A stretch of 50,986 nucleotides of DNA from Actinobacteria bacterium casp-actino5 (GTDB lineage: Bacteria > Actinomycetota > Acidimicrobiia > Acidimicrobiales > Ilumatobacteraceae), in assembly GCA_001510385.1 (NCBI GenBank), contig LFFE01000023.1, positions 1 to 50,986 of the forward strand, given 5' to 3'. A program made the position numbers and the translations under genes. A model generated the notes under the pieces. That model did not search any database, was not told where the DNA came from, and was given only the letters and a program-made list of their open reading frames with translations. Positions 33,444 to 40,557 of the stretch are shown in pieces. Positions within the stretch are counted from its first letter, which is position 1, and every line of letters begins with the position of its first letter.

Positions 33444-34106
33444 ATGATCAGACTTCGCCAAGTTGCCCTCGTTGCCAGAGATCTTGAACCTGTTGCTCGC
33501 CAACTCTGTGACACATTCCAACTCACTATCGCCGTGCGCGACCTAGACGTTGCCGAATTCGGACTGACGAACGCCCTCATGACCGTTGGCGACCAGTTCA
33601 TCGAGATCATCTCACCAACCGTCGAGGGCACTGCCGGGAGCCGAATGATCGAACGTCGAGGCGGCGATAGCGGCTACATGGTGATGCACGAGGTCGATGA
33701 CCTCGATCAACGACTATTGCACCTTGCCAACAACAACGTCAGAATCATCTGGTCAGGTGACTTCGACGACATCCGCGGTCGCCACCTTCACCCGAAGGAC
33801 ACCGGAGGCGCCATCGTGTCACTCGACGAAGCGATCCCGGAAGGATCGTGGCGCTGGGCAGGACCAACGTGGACTCCGCATCGACAGAATGCAATGATTT
33901 CTGCGATCGCCGGTGTGACCATCGGTGCGAACGATCCAGCCACAATGCGGTCTCGTTGGGACGAGCTCAACATTTCTACCGCTATTCAATTTGCACAAGC
34001 AGGACCCCGCGGCGAAGGAATTGACCGAGTGGATCTCGTTGCAGCCGATCGGCGACGGGTCGGAGAAAGCTTCGATATCGGTGGCGTGACCTGGGTGCTG
34101 GTGTAG
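33444..34106 (+). CDS. VOC-superfamily (glyoxalase-like) protein
   Basis: This 220-aa protein has two beta-alpha-beta-beta-beta halves. The first begins LRQVALVARDLEPVARQL, the usual VOC opening. The second is more divergent (residues about 125-215). It is similar to actinobacterial proteins annotated as glyoxalase-like. His is not at the first metal position (QVALVA), so a classic metal-dependent glyoxalase is unlikely. It is divergent from the lactonase gene, with 107 bp between starts in which no clear promoter hexamer was found. Confidence 0.75.
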   Translation: MIRLRQVALVARDLEPVARQLCDTFQLTIAVRDLDVAEFGLTNALMTVGDQFIEIISPTVEGTAGSRMIERRGGDSGYMVMHEVDDLDQRLLHLANNNVRIIWSGDFDDIRGRHLHPKDTGGAIVSLDEAIPEGSWRWAGPTWTPHRQNAMISAIAGVTIGANDPATMRSRWDELNISTAIQFAQAGPRGEGIDRVDLVAADRRRVGESFDIGGVTWVLV

Positions 34107-34159
34107 CGACTCCCCGATCACTACACGAGTCACCTCCTACACCACAGCCATTCTCTCGC

Positions 34160-34178
34160 TGAGTTTTGCCCTAACTCA
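34160..34178. terminator. Weak hairpin between convergent VOC and crotonase genes
   Basis: TGAGTT (34160-34165) and AACTCA (34173-34178) form a 6-bp stem with a 7-nt loop, overlapping the crotonase stop codon. There is no U-tract and stability is low. Confidence 0.3.
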
Positions 34179-34979
34179 TCGCTGAAGGATGTCGTCAGCA
34201 GATTCGTTAACGCTGCCTGACCACACCGCGTCACGACGCTCGAAAAACGCTGTAACGCCTTCAACCGCATCCGGCATGTGGGCAATTGAACTGATGATCC
34301 GGCCCTCCCGTTTCAGCATGTCGTCAACAGATGATGTCACCCCCTGCCATAACAGCTGTTTTGACACCCCGAGAGCCACCGGTGACGCGTCGCGAACCAT
34401 CTCAGCAGCAAGCGATGTTGCTTCAGCGAGGACCTCTTCGGCCGGCACCGCCTTCGAGGCAAGACCAAGTTCTGCGGCCTCAGCACCAGACATCATCCGC
34501 CCGGTCAACATCAATTCAGCCGCTCGAGAAAAGCCGACGACCCTCGGCAGAATGACGTGTGAGGCAAGTTCAGGAACCACTCCGCGCCGAACCATTGCGT
34601 ATTGCACCTTTGCATTCTCAGCAATGATCCGGATATCGCAGAGCATTGCGATGGTGATCCCAACTCCGACAGCATGCCCGTTGATTGCTGCAATGACCGG
34701 CTTGCGCACCTGATAGGGCCACAACCTTGGCGTGCCATCATCATCGGCAGTCACCGGAAGAAATCCACCCTCACCCTCGCCGAGGTCGGCGCCGGCACAG
34801 AAGGCGGTTCCCGCGCCAGTGATGACGACAACAACAACCTCGTCATCACGGTCGGCTTCACCGAGGTACGCCTGCAAGGCGTCACTCAATTCTCCGGTCC
34901 ATGCATTCATTCGGTCAGGACGGTTCAACGTGATTGTCGCTATTCCGCTCGCCTTGTCATAGAGCACTACGTCTTCCAT
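34176..34979 (-). CDS. Enoyl-CoA hydratase/isomerase family protein (crotonase)
   Basis: This 267-aa crotonase has the first oxyanion-hole segment FCAGADLGEGEG and the second NGHAVGVGITIAMLCD. An acidic catalytic candidate sits in MVRRGVVPELAS. The GADLxxGEG insertion and the RRGVVPE motif are shared with the crotonase at 40558, so the two are close paralogues. They resemble actinobacterial EchA-type proteins of unsettled substrate. The gene begins one base after a 24-bp palindrome that may bind a repressor. Confidence 0.87.
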   Translation of the reverse strand: MEDVVLYDKASGIATITLNRPDRMNAWTGELSDALQAYLGEADRDDEVVVVVITGAGTAFCAGADLGEGEGGFLPVTADDDGTPRLWPYQVRKPVIAAINGHAVGVGITIAMLCDIRIIAENAKVQYAMVRRGVVPELASHVILPRVVGFSRAAELMLTGRMMSGAEAAELGLASKAVPAEEVLAEATSLAAEMVRDASPVALGVSKQLLWQGVTSSVDDMLKREGRIISSIAHMPDAVEGVTAFFERRDAVWSGSVNESADDILQR

Positions 34980-34980
34980 C

Positions 34981-35004
34981 TGACCGTTCTATCTATCACG
35001 GTCA
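34981..35004. promoter_or_regulatory. Palindrome TGACCGT-N10-ACGGTCA abutting a crotonase start (candidate operator)
   Basis: These are perfect 7-bp arms (34981-34987 and 34998-35004) around a 10-bp spacer, starting 1 bp from the crotonase ATG codon. A near-consensus -10 (TAGAAC) for the crotonase falls inside it, so a bound dimer would block transcription. Fatty-acid-type TetR or GntR regulators often use such sites; the regulator is not encoded nearby. Confidence 0.5.
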
Positions 35005-35054
35005 ATACGAGCGGAGTCGGAAGCTTCCCCGTTCGCGTCCAGCCCCATGGTTTG

Positions 35055-35070
35055 ACAACTGTTGTGCAAC
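35055..35070. repeat. Overlapping small palindromes upstream of azlC
   Basis: ACAACTGTTGT (35055-35065) and GTTGTGCAAC (35061-35070) overlap just before azlC, beside a TTGACA box at 35052-35057. They could form an operator, but the motifs are short. Confidence 0.3.
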
Positions 35071-35079
35071 ACTTGCGAG

Positions 35080-35766
35080 ATGTCCGAGGCACGTGTCAGC
35101 GCTCGTCCAGAGTGGGGAACGCTGATCGGAATCTGCCTCACATTCTTCGCAATTGGGGTCACCGTCAACGTGCTCGTCTATGAGCATGTCGGGTCGGCAG
35201 TCAAGACGATCGCTGCAGCGGGCATTGTGCTCTCTGCCACTTCGGAACTCGCATATATCGCTGTCCGGGATGTTGGCGGGAGTGTCTTGGCTGCTCTTAT
35301 TGCGGGTTGGGTTGTCGCCTCACGCTTTGGTCTGCTTGCTGCAAGTCTTGGAACGAGAATCAAAGTGGGCCACTTTCAACGCAGCTGCGCGGCGCTCAAC
35401 TGTCTCGATCCAAATGTCGGAGTTGCGATGCAACAGACGACCCCATCTGGTGTCATGGCCGCATTTTGGTGGGTTACCGGAGCGTTACACCTTGGCTGGT
35501 GGTGTGGAACATTCACCGGGGTGTTTCTCGGCAACATCATCGGTGATGCCAACAAGCTCGGCCTAGACGCTGTCTTTCCGGCCCTGCTACTCGCGATTAT
35601 CGCCAACTTGTTGCGTCAACGTCCAGGGTTTGTCGCGGCGATCGTTGGAGGAGGCCTTTGTGCAGCCCTCCTACCGATTGCACCCGCAGGCACACCGATC
35701 ATCCTCAGCCTCACGGGGGCCATCGTGGCACTCAAAGTTCCAGAGCAGAAAGTTGCGCCGACGTGA
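35080..35766 (+). CDS. azlC: AzlC-family branched-chain amino acid permease, large subunit
   Basis: This 228-aa membrane protein with about seven helices is of the AzlC/BrnF type, which exports branched-chain amino acids with a small AzlD/BrnE partner. Family features are the N-terminal FAIGVTVNVLVYEH, the ATSELAYIA segment in place of the usual SGxSQ motif, the R in VASRFGLLAASLG, and the NxxG-rich C-terminal half. The gene for the small subunit overlaps it by 4 bp. The ATG at 35080 fits the overlap of surrounding features; a TTG six codons earlier is the alternative. Confidence 0.82.
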   Translation: MSEARVSARPEWGTLIGICLTFFAIGVTVNVLVYEHVGSAVKTIAAAGIVLSATSELAYIAVRDVGGSVLAALIAGWVVASRFGLLAASLGTRIKVGHFQRSCAALNCLDPNVGVAMQQTTPSGVMAAFWWVTGALHLGWWCGTFTGVFLGNIIGDANKLGLDAVFPALLLAIIANLLRQRPGFVAAIVGGGLCAALLPIAPAGTPIILSLTGAIVALKVPEQKVAPT

Positions 35767-36062
35767 CCTGGACAATCATCATTCTCCTTGCCGTTGGAGT
35801 CGCAAGCCTGCGCCTGCTCGGCATGTATGGCGGAACTGCACTGGTTCGTCGGGTGCCGATGTTCGAACGCCTTGGATCATTGATCCCAGCGGCAGTTGTC
35901 AGCGCAGTGATCGCACAGTTGACCTTTGCAAGCGGAAAGTCACTCACCATCGATGCCCGAAGTGCTGGGGTTGCGATTGCCGCAATCCTCATCTGGCGAC
36001 GAGCACCGATCATTGTCGTGATCTTGGCTGCCGCAACGACCACTGCGCTGCTGCGCCTCTGA
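35763..36062 (+). CDS. azlD: AzlD-family branched-chain amino acid permease, small subunit
   Basis: This 99-aa protein with three to four hydrophobic helices begins at GTG 35763-35765, overlapping the azlC stop (GTGA). The family pattern is visible: T-x-x-LRLLG near the first helix (VASLRLLGMYGG), followed by a proline-less linker and the hydrophobic end with IAAILIWRRAPIIVVILAA. The frame is open upstream inside azlC, but that part is not coding. AzlC and AzlD act together as an exporter. Confidence 0.82.
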   Translation: MTWTIIILLAVGVASLRLLGMYGGTALVRRVPMFERLGSLIPAAVVSAVIAQLTFASGKSLTIDARSAGVAIAAILIWRRAPIIVVILAAATTTALLRL

Positions 36063-36083
36063 CCACCTCAACGAAACACGCGA

Positions 36084-36089
36084 TACCGT
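36084..36089 (+). promoter_or_regulatory. -10 hexamer TACCGT of a leaderless promoter for the CPVC membrane protein and menB
   Basis: TACCGT ends 7 nt before the ATG at 36097. Because the next gene overlaps by 4 bp, it would also drive menB. Confidence 0.55.
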
Positions 36090-36096
36090 CATATTC

Positions 36097-36573
36097 ATGA
36101 GGACGTGGAGTCAGCGACAGTGGGTCACCGCTCTCGTCGGAATGCTGGCAGTCGGTCTTGCGGTTGGCCTTCCCACCGATGTCATACCTAACCCGGTATT
36201 CGGTCGACCCGTTGACGTCACATGGTGGAGCTATCCCAGCCTTGTCATCACTGCCCTACTTGGGGGCCTGCTACTCGCCACCTACGTCGCAGATCAACAG
36301 CTTGCTGTCAACGAACGCAAGGGAATCACTGGTGGGCTCCTCGGTTTCTTTGCCATCGGATGCCCAGTGTGCAACAAGCTTGTGGTCATTGCCCTTGGCA
36401 CATCAGGAGCACTTGACTGGTTCGCACCAACCCAACCCGTCCTCGCCATCGCCTCCATGGTGCTTCTGGCAGTCGCTTTGAGGCAGCGCCTAAGAGGTGC
36501 AGCCGCGTGTGAGTTACCAAACTCGGGAACAATGGCGGCAAACGAGGAAGAAGGAGCGACAATAGAGTCATGA
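36097..36573 (+). CDS. Four-helix membrane protein with a CPVC motif, unknown function
   Basis: This 158-aa protein has hydrophobic helices near residues 9-27, 45-65, 78-102 and 107-127. The most conserved-looking part is the third helix region GGLLGFFAIGCPVCNKLVV, with a CPVC pair at the membrane surface, followed by ALGTSGALDWFAPTQP. The tail is short and acidic. No known family is assigned with confidence. Its stop overlaps the menB ATG (ATGA), so it is cotranscribed and translationally coupled with a menaquinone enzyme. This suggests a membrane thiol protein that exchanges electrons with quinone, in the manner of DsbB or VKOR, but this is inference and no extra Cys pair is present. Confidence 0.75.
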   Translation: MRTWSQRQWVTALVGMLAVGLAVGLPTDVIPNPVFGRPVDVTWWSYPSLVITALLGGLLLATYVADQQLAVNERKGITGGLLGFFAIGCPVCNKLVVIALGTSGALDWFAPTQPVLAIASMVLLAVALRQRLRGAAACELPNSGTMAANEEEGATIES

Positions 36574-37484
36574 GCGCCCGCACTGATACCTCCGAAATTT
36601 TTGATGCCTCGAAATGGGAAACCGTTCCTGGCTTCGAATTCACCGATATCACCTACCACCGAGCCCGAGATGTCGGCTGCGTGCGTATCGCATTCGATCG
36701 GCCCGACATTCGTAACGCTTTCCGGCCCCATACCGTCGACGAGTTGTACCGCGCCCTTGACCACGCCCGCATGTCAAGCGACGTGGGTTGTGTCATCCTC
36801 ACCGGCAACGGTCCATCTCAAAAAGATGGTGGTTGGGCGTTTTGCTCAGGTGGCGACCAACGGATCCGTGGGCGGGATGGCTATCGATATGCCGACGGCG
36901 ATACCGCTGAATCGGTCGATCCGGCCCGCTCAGGCCGGCTTCACATTCTCGAAGTTCAGCGCCTCATCCGCTTCATGCCAAAGGTTGTGATCTGCGTTGT
37001 CCCGGGGTGGGCTGCGGGCGGAGGCCACAGTCTTCACGTTGTTTGCGACCTCACGATCGCGAGCCGTGAACACGCAAAGTTCAAGCAAACCGACGCCGAC
37101 GTCGCATCATTCGACGCAGGCTACGGTTCGGCCTACCTCGCAAAGATGGTCGGGCAGAAGTTCGCTCGAGAGATTTTCTTCCTCGGTCTTGAATACTCGG
37201 CTGAAGAGATGCACCGCATGGGAGCAGTCAACGCGGTGGCCGACCACGCTGACCTCGAACACACCGCACTCGAATGGGCCCGCACCATCTGCGGTAAGAG
37301 TCCGACCGCTCAACGTATGTTGAAGTTCGCGTTCAACCTCGTCGACGATGGACTCGTTGGGCAACAGGTATTCGCCGGTGAGGCCACTCGGCTTGCTTAT
37401 GGCACAGATGAAGGCGCAGAGGGACGCGACGCATTCTTGGAGAAGCGTGACCCTGACTGGTCGCCGTTCCCCTACCACTTCTGA
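36570..37484 (+). CDS. menB: 1,4-dihydroxy-2-naphthoyl-CoA synthase
   Basis: MenB cyclises OSB-CoA to DHNA-CoA. The 304-aa crotonase-family protein has the MenB-specific GWAFCSGGDQRIRG, PGWAAGGGHSLHVVCDLTIAS, QTDADVASFDAGYGSAYLAKMVG and the C-terminal end LEKRDPDWSPFPYHF. These separate it from the other crotonases of this window. It lies about 12 kb from the main men cluster and is coupled to the CPVC membrane protein upstream. The SpoU methyltransferase gene follows after 1 bp. Confidence 0.95.
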   Translation: MSARTDTSEIFDASKWETVPGFEFTDITYHRARDVGCVRIAFDRPDIRNAFRPHTVDELYRALDHARMSSDVGCVILTGNGPSQKDGGWAFCSGGDQRIRGRDGYRYADGDTAESVDPARSGRLHILEVQRLIRFMPKVVICVVPGWAAGGGHSLHVVCDLTIASREHAKFKQTDADVASFDAGYGSAYLAKMVGQKFAREIFFLGLEYSAEEMHRMGAVNAVADHADLEHTALEWARTICGKSPTAQRMLKFAFNLVDDGLVGQQVFAGEATRLAYGTDEGAEGRDAFLEKRDPDWSPFPYHF

Positions 37485-37485
37485 G

Positions 37486-38289
37486 ATGCCATTTGTCACG
37501 ATTGATTCGGTCGACGATGAACGACTCGCACTTTTTCGCCTTCGCGAGCGGGGCCTCACCACGAGAGCCGACAAACGAGACGACCAAGGTGCTGGGCTTT
37601 TCCTAGCTGAAGGCGATCTCGTCGTTGAACGGGCCTTCCGAGCTGGTTGCACACCGGTTGCGGCCCTCGCTGACGCTGAACGAGTTCCGCCGATCGCTTC
37701 CGAACTTGGTGTAGAGGTGTTTGTCGGAGGAGACGAAATCAGACGACTCGTGACAGGCCTTGGCATGCCGCACCCCATCGTTGCAATATTTCAACGCCCA
37801 GCGCGTCCGAGCGCGACAACATTGCTCGCCCAAAGTCACCGCCTCGTGATTGTTGAACAAGTCGATAATCCCGCAAACATCGGGGGAATTGTGCGGAATG
37901 CGGCCGGTCTTGGATGGGACGGCTTGCTCCTTGACTCGTTCAGTGGCGATCCACTCTCACGACGATCGCTGCGAGTTGCTATGGGAACCACATTCGCACT
38001 CCCCCATGCTCGAACCTCCCACTTGGACGATGTCCTTGCTGCCGAAGCAACTGGTGGGCGACGAGACCTCATTGCCCTCACTCCCGACCCCACCGCAGCA
38101 CCGATTGATGAAATTGCTGCTGCGCTTGACCCTGCCCGACCACGTGCCGTGCTCATCGGGTCTGAGCGCGCAGGGCTGCAACCCTCAACAATGGCAAGGT
38201 GTATCACGGCCCGAATTCCGATGGCAGAACATGTTGATTCTCTGAATGCTGCCGCAGCATCAGCGATTGCCTGCTTCGCGTTGCGATAA
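37486..38289 (+). CDS. SpoU/TrmH-family RNA 2'-O-methyltransferase
   Basis: This 267-aa SPOUT methyltransferase carries a trefoil knot. The three motifs are visible: VDNPANIGGIVRNAAGLG (motif 1), VLIGSERAGL (motif 2) and IPMAEHVDSLNAAAASAIA (motif 3). An N-terminal substrate-binding domain (about residues 1-115, with AGLFLAEGDLVVERAF) fits 23S rRNA or tRNA 2'-O-methylases such as TsnR/RlmB relatives. The start is the ATG 1 bp after the menB stop; the open frame upstream lies inside menB. Confidence 0.9.
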   Translation: MPFVTIDSVDDERLALFRLRERGLTTRADKRDDQGAGLFLAEGDLVVERAFRAGCTPVAALADAERVPPIASELGVEVFVGGDEIRRLVTGLGMPHPIVAIFQRPARPSATTLLAQSHRLVIVEQVDNPANIGGIVRNAAGLGWDGLLLDSFSGDPLSRRSLRVAMGTTFALPHARTSHLDDVLAAEATGGRRDLIALTPDPTAAPIDEIAAALDPARPRAVLIGSERAGLQPSTMARCITARIPMAEHVDSLNAAAASAIACFALR

Positions 38290-38332
38290 CTGCAGAACAA
38301 CTAGACCACAACAGCTCTTGCGCCGGGTGCCG

Positions 38333-39172
38333 CTACTGGGGTCGTGAACGGCGCCGACGCGTGCTGCCCCCAGGGGCTGCATTCCATCGAAATTGCCGAA
38401 CGGCGATAACAAAACTCACTAATCCCCACAATGCAACGACACCAAGGCTGCCCCACAGTGGAGCAGCAGCGGGGTTCATCGGATGGAGCGGGGCTTGAAG
38501 AGCGTCGACAAACGGTCGCAGCGGGAGGAGATTTGCAACGGCGTCAATCACCGATGGTGGGTCTTCCATCGGGATGAATACATTTGAAATCAACGCCATC
38601 GGCAAGATAATCGCGTTCGCAATGCCAGAGGCCGCACTTGCCGTCGGTACCACTGCGGCTACAGCCATGCCCATTGCAGCAAATGAGACCGTTGCGACCA
38701 GCAAGGTCAACACGAGCGCAGGGATCGCCGTGAGCGCAATCCGCACTCCGTACAGAGCAATCCCAACCCCGAGCATGAATACTGTGCTCAGAACGGCGAT
38801 CACCACCGCTGACAAGACATGACCGCCCACTAGCACCCACACCGGTAGCGGAGTTGACCGCCACCTCTGCAACACACCTTCTTCGCGGCGAATTGGCACC
38901 ATATTTGCCAAGTTGGTAAACGTGGCGGACACCGCAGTAAACGCTGAAATCGCAACACATACAAAGGCGTCAATCGGCCATTCACCATTGGTGTCGCTCA
39001 GAACACGCTCGCTTGACGTTGCGTTAATGATGAGCAGAACAACGAATGGCAGGGCGACGGTGAAGAACACAGCAACTGGAACTCGGAGAAAGAGACGCAG
39101 TTGGTGTGATGTTTGCAGGAGCAACAACCGGATCGCTTGCGGCCATGCTTGAGATTCAGTCACCTGAATCAC
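38333..39172 (-). CDS. ABC-2 type exporter, membrane subunit
   Basis: This 279-aa protein has six hydrophobic helices (for example residues 32-52, 70-90, 114-138, 145-172, 180-200 and 240-262), the ABC2_membrane pattern of DrrB-like exporters. EEGVLQRWRSTPLP after helix 2 is the typical cytosolic loop. The gene overlaps the ATPase gene by 17 bp and ends opposite the SpoU gene. Together the two form a complete DrrAB-like exporter; the substrate (drug, lipid or other) is not indicated. Confidence 0.88.
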   Translation of the reverse strand: MIQVTESQAWPQAIRLLLLQTSHQLRLFLRVPVAVFFTVALPFVVLLIINATSSERVLSDTNGEWPIDAFVCVAISAFTAVSATFTNLANMVPIRREEGVLQRWRSTPLPVWVLVGGHVLSAVVIAVLSTVFMLGVGIALYGVRIALTAIPALVLTLLVATVSFAAMGMAVAAVVPTASAASGIANAIILPMALISNVFIPMEDPPSVIDAVANLLPLRPFVDALQAPLHPMNPAAAPLWGSLGVVALWGLVSFVIAVRQFRWNAAPGGSTRRRRSRPQ

Positions 39173-40130
39173 CTCGATCGTCGTTGGTGTTCAGATCGAG
39201 AAAGACCTGTTCAAGCGAGGGTCGTTCAATTGACCAGTCACTCAACACCAGACCTGCCGAGGCAGCCCAAGAAGCCAATCGCTCAAGTACGCCGGTGGTA
39301 TCGGACGTCGTGATCTCAAGACGCTGCCCAATCCATATCACGTGATGAGGAATTGCATGAAGGGCAAGTGCGACTCCATGCTCTATCTCTTGCTGACCCA
39401 TCGAACCAGTTTCAGAAATCTTGACCGACATCACACTTTGGCCGTGTGCCTGCTGCAGGTCGCCTGGGGTTCCCTCGACGAGCATCCGACCTTTTGACAT
39501 CACTCCGACTCGATCAGCGAGATACTCGGCTTCATCCAAGTAATGCGTAGTGAGCAGAATTGTCGTTCCATCGACCCGCAAGTTTGAGATGAGATCCCAA
39601 GCTTTCCGACGCGCTGACGGATCAAATCCAGTGGTGGGTTCGTCAAGAAATAACACCTTTGGGCGGCCGATGACAGCAACAGCGAGATCAAGACGACGGC
39701 GCTGGCCACCCGAGAGCGTGCCGATCCGTTGATCAGCGAAATCCCGAAGATCGGTAAGTTCAATTACCTCTCGTACTGATCGCGGCGCACGATACGTCGA
39801 GCTAAACAAATTCAACGCTTCGCGGGGCGTGATTTCAGGTTCGACGCCACTTGTCTGCAACACGATGCCAATTTGATCTCGTAGTTCACGCCGCACCGCT
39901 CCTGATGCCGCCGGGTCGATACCGAGGACCTCCACGTCGCCGCTGTGCCGAGGGCGGTGGCCTTCAATGACCTCGACGGTTGAGGTCTTTCCTGCCCCAT
40001 TTTCACCTAGCAGCGCATAGACCTCGCCAGCCGAGATCGTGAGGTCGAGTCCGTCAACCGCTCTCAGTGGGCCTGTTGGCGACCGGTACTCCACCACAAG
40101 GTCTCTGACCTTGATGACGGGACCAGTCAC
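39156..40130 (-). CDS. ABC exporter, ATP-binding subunit
   Basis: This 324-aa ATPase has Walker A LLGENGAGKTST, the Q-loop QIGIVLQTSG, the signature LSGGQRRRLDL, Walker B VLFLDEPTTGFD and the His-switch LTTHYLDEAE. A C-terminal regulatory extension of about 90 residues is typical of DrrA-like proteins. The GTG start overlaps the globin stop (GTGA). Order of transcription is globin, ATPase, permease. Confidence 0.93.
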   Translation of the reverse strand: MTGPVIKVRDLVVEYRSPTGPLRAVDGLDLTISAGEVYALLGENGAGKTSTVEVIEGHRPRHSGDVEVLGIDPAASGAVRRELRDQIGIVLQTSGVEPEITPREALNLFSSTYRAPRSVREVIELTDLRDFADQRIGTLSGGQRRRLDLAVAVIGRPKVLFLDEPTTGFDPSARRKAWDLISNLRVDGTTILLTTHYLDEAEYLADRVGVMSKGRMLVEGTPGDLQQAHGQSVMSVKISETGSMGQQEIEHGVALALHAIPHHVIWIGQRLEITTSDTTGVLERLASWAASAGLVLSDWSIERPSLEQVFLDLNTNDDRGDSGD

Positions 40131-40537
40131 GGCCGAAGGCCCAACGGTTGGTCGTTTCGGAGGTGCTCTGCCGCAGGAACGAAATATTGCAAAAGTTCTG
40201 CAGCAATATCTTCACCCCCGTCTAGCCCGTTACAGACAGCCTCGACCGCTGTCGCCATATGCATCAACCAGTGATCACGTTCACGTTCCCCTACCACAAA
40301 TGGAAGATGTCGCATTCGTAATCGCGGATGACCCCGTTGCTCCATATAGGTGTGGGGGCCGCCCCAATATTGAATGAGAAACAGCGCAAGTCGATCTTTT
40401 GCTGGCTCAAAATCTGGGTAGTCAGGGTAGAGCGGCGCAAGCACAGCATCTTCAGCGACACCGTCGTAAAACGCAGACACTAACTCACGAAAAAATGGTT
40501 CACCACCGACACGTTCGTAGAGCGGCGCGTCATTCAC
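40127..40537 (-). CDS. Group II truncated hemoglobin (GlbO-like)
   Basis: This 136-aa 2/2-fold globin is recognised by FYDGVAEDAVLAPLYP, RLALFLIQYWGGPHTY, the proximal-His segment RGHPRLRMRHLPF and the TrHb2 Trp in ERDHWLMHM. Such proteins bind O2 or NO and may act in detoxification or oxygen delivery. Two GTG codons lie near the start; the one at 40535-40537 is chosen because TAGGCT ends exactly 6 nt before it. The stop overlaps the start of the ABC ATPase, so globin and exporter are translated together, an unusual pairing. Confidence 0.92.
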   Translation of the reverse strand: MNDAPLYERVGGEPFFRELVSAFYDGVAEDAVLAPLYPDYPDFEPAKDRLALFLIQYWGGPHTYMEQRGHPRLRMRHLPFVVGERERDHWLMHMATAVEAVCNGLDGGEDIAAELLQYFVPAAEHLRNDQPLGLRP

Positions 40538-40543
40538 ACTCAC

Positions 40544-40549
40544 AGCCTA
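40544..40549 (-). promoter_or_regulatory. -10 hexamer TAGGCT of a leaderless globin-ABC promoter
   Basis: TAGGCT ends 6 nt before the GTG at 40537 and 0 nt before the other GTG at 40543, so it decides the start. Confidence 0.5.
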
Positions 40550-40557
40550 CGCAACAA

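Noticed and set aside
36294-36764. 156-codon minus-strand frame across the CPVC protein/menB junction
   Set aside because: It is antisense to two well-supported genes, with no recognisable motif or start signal.
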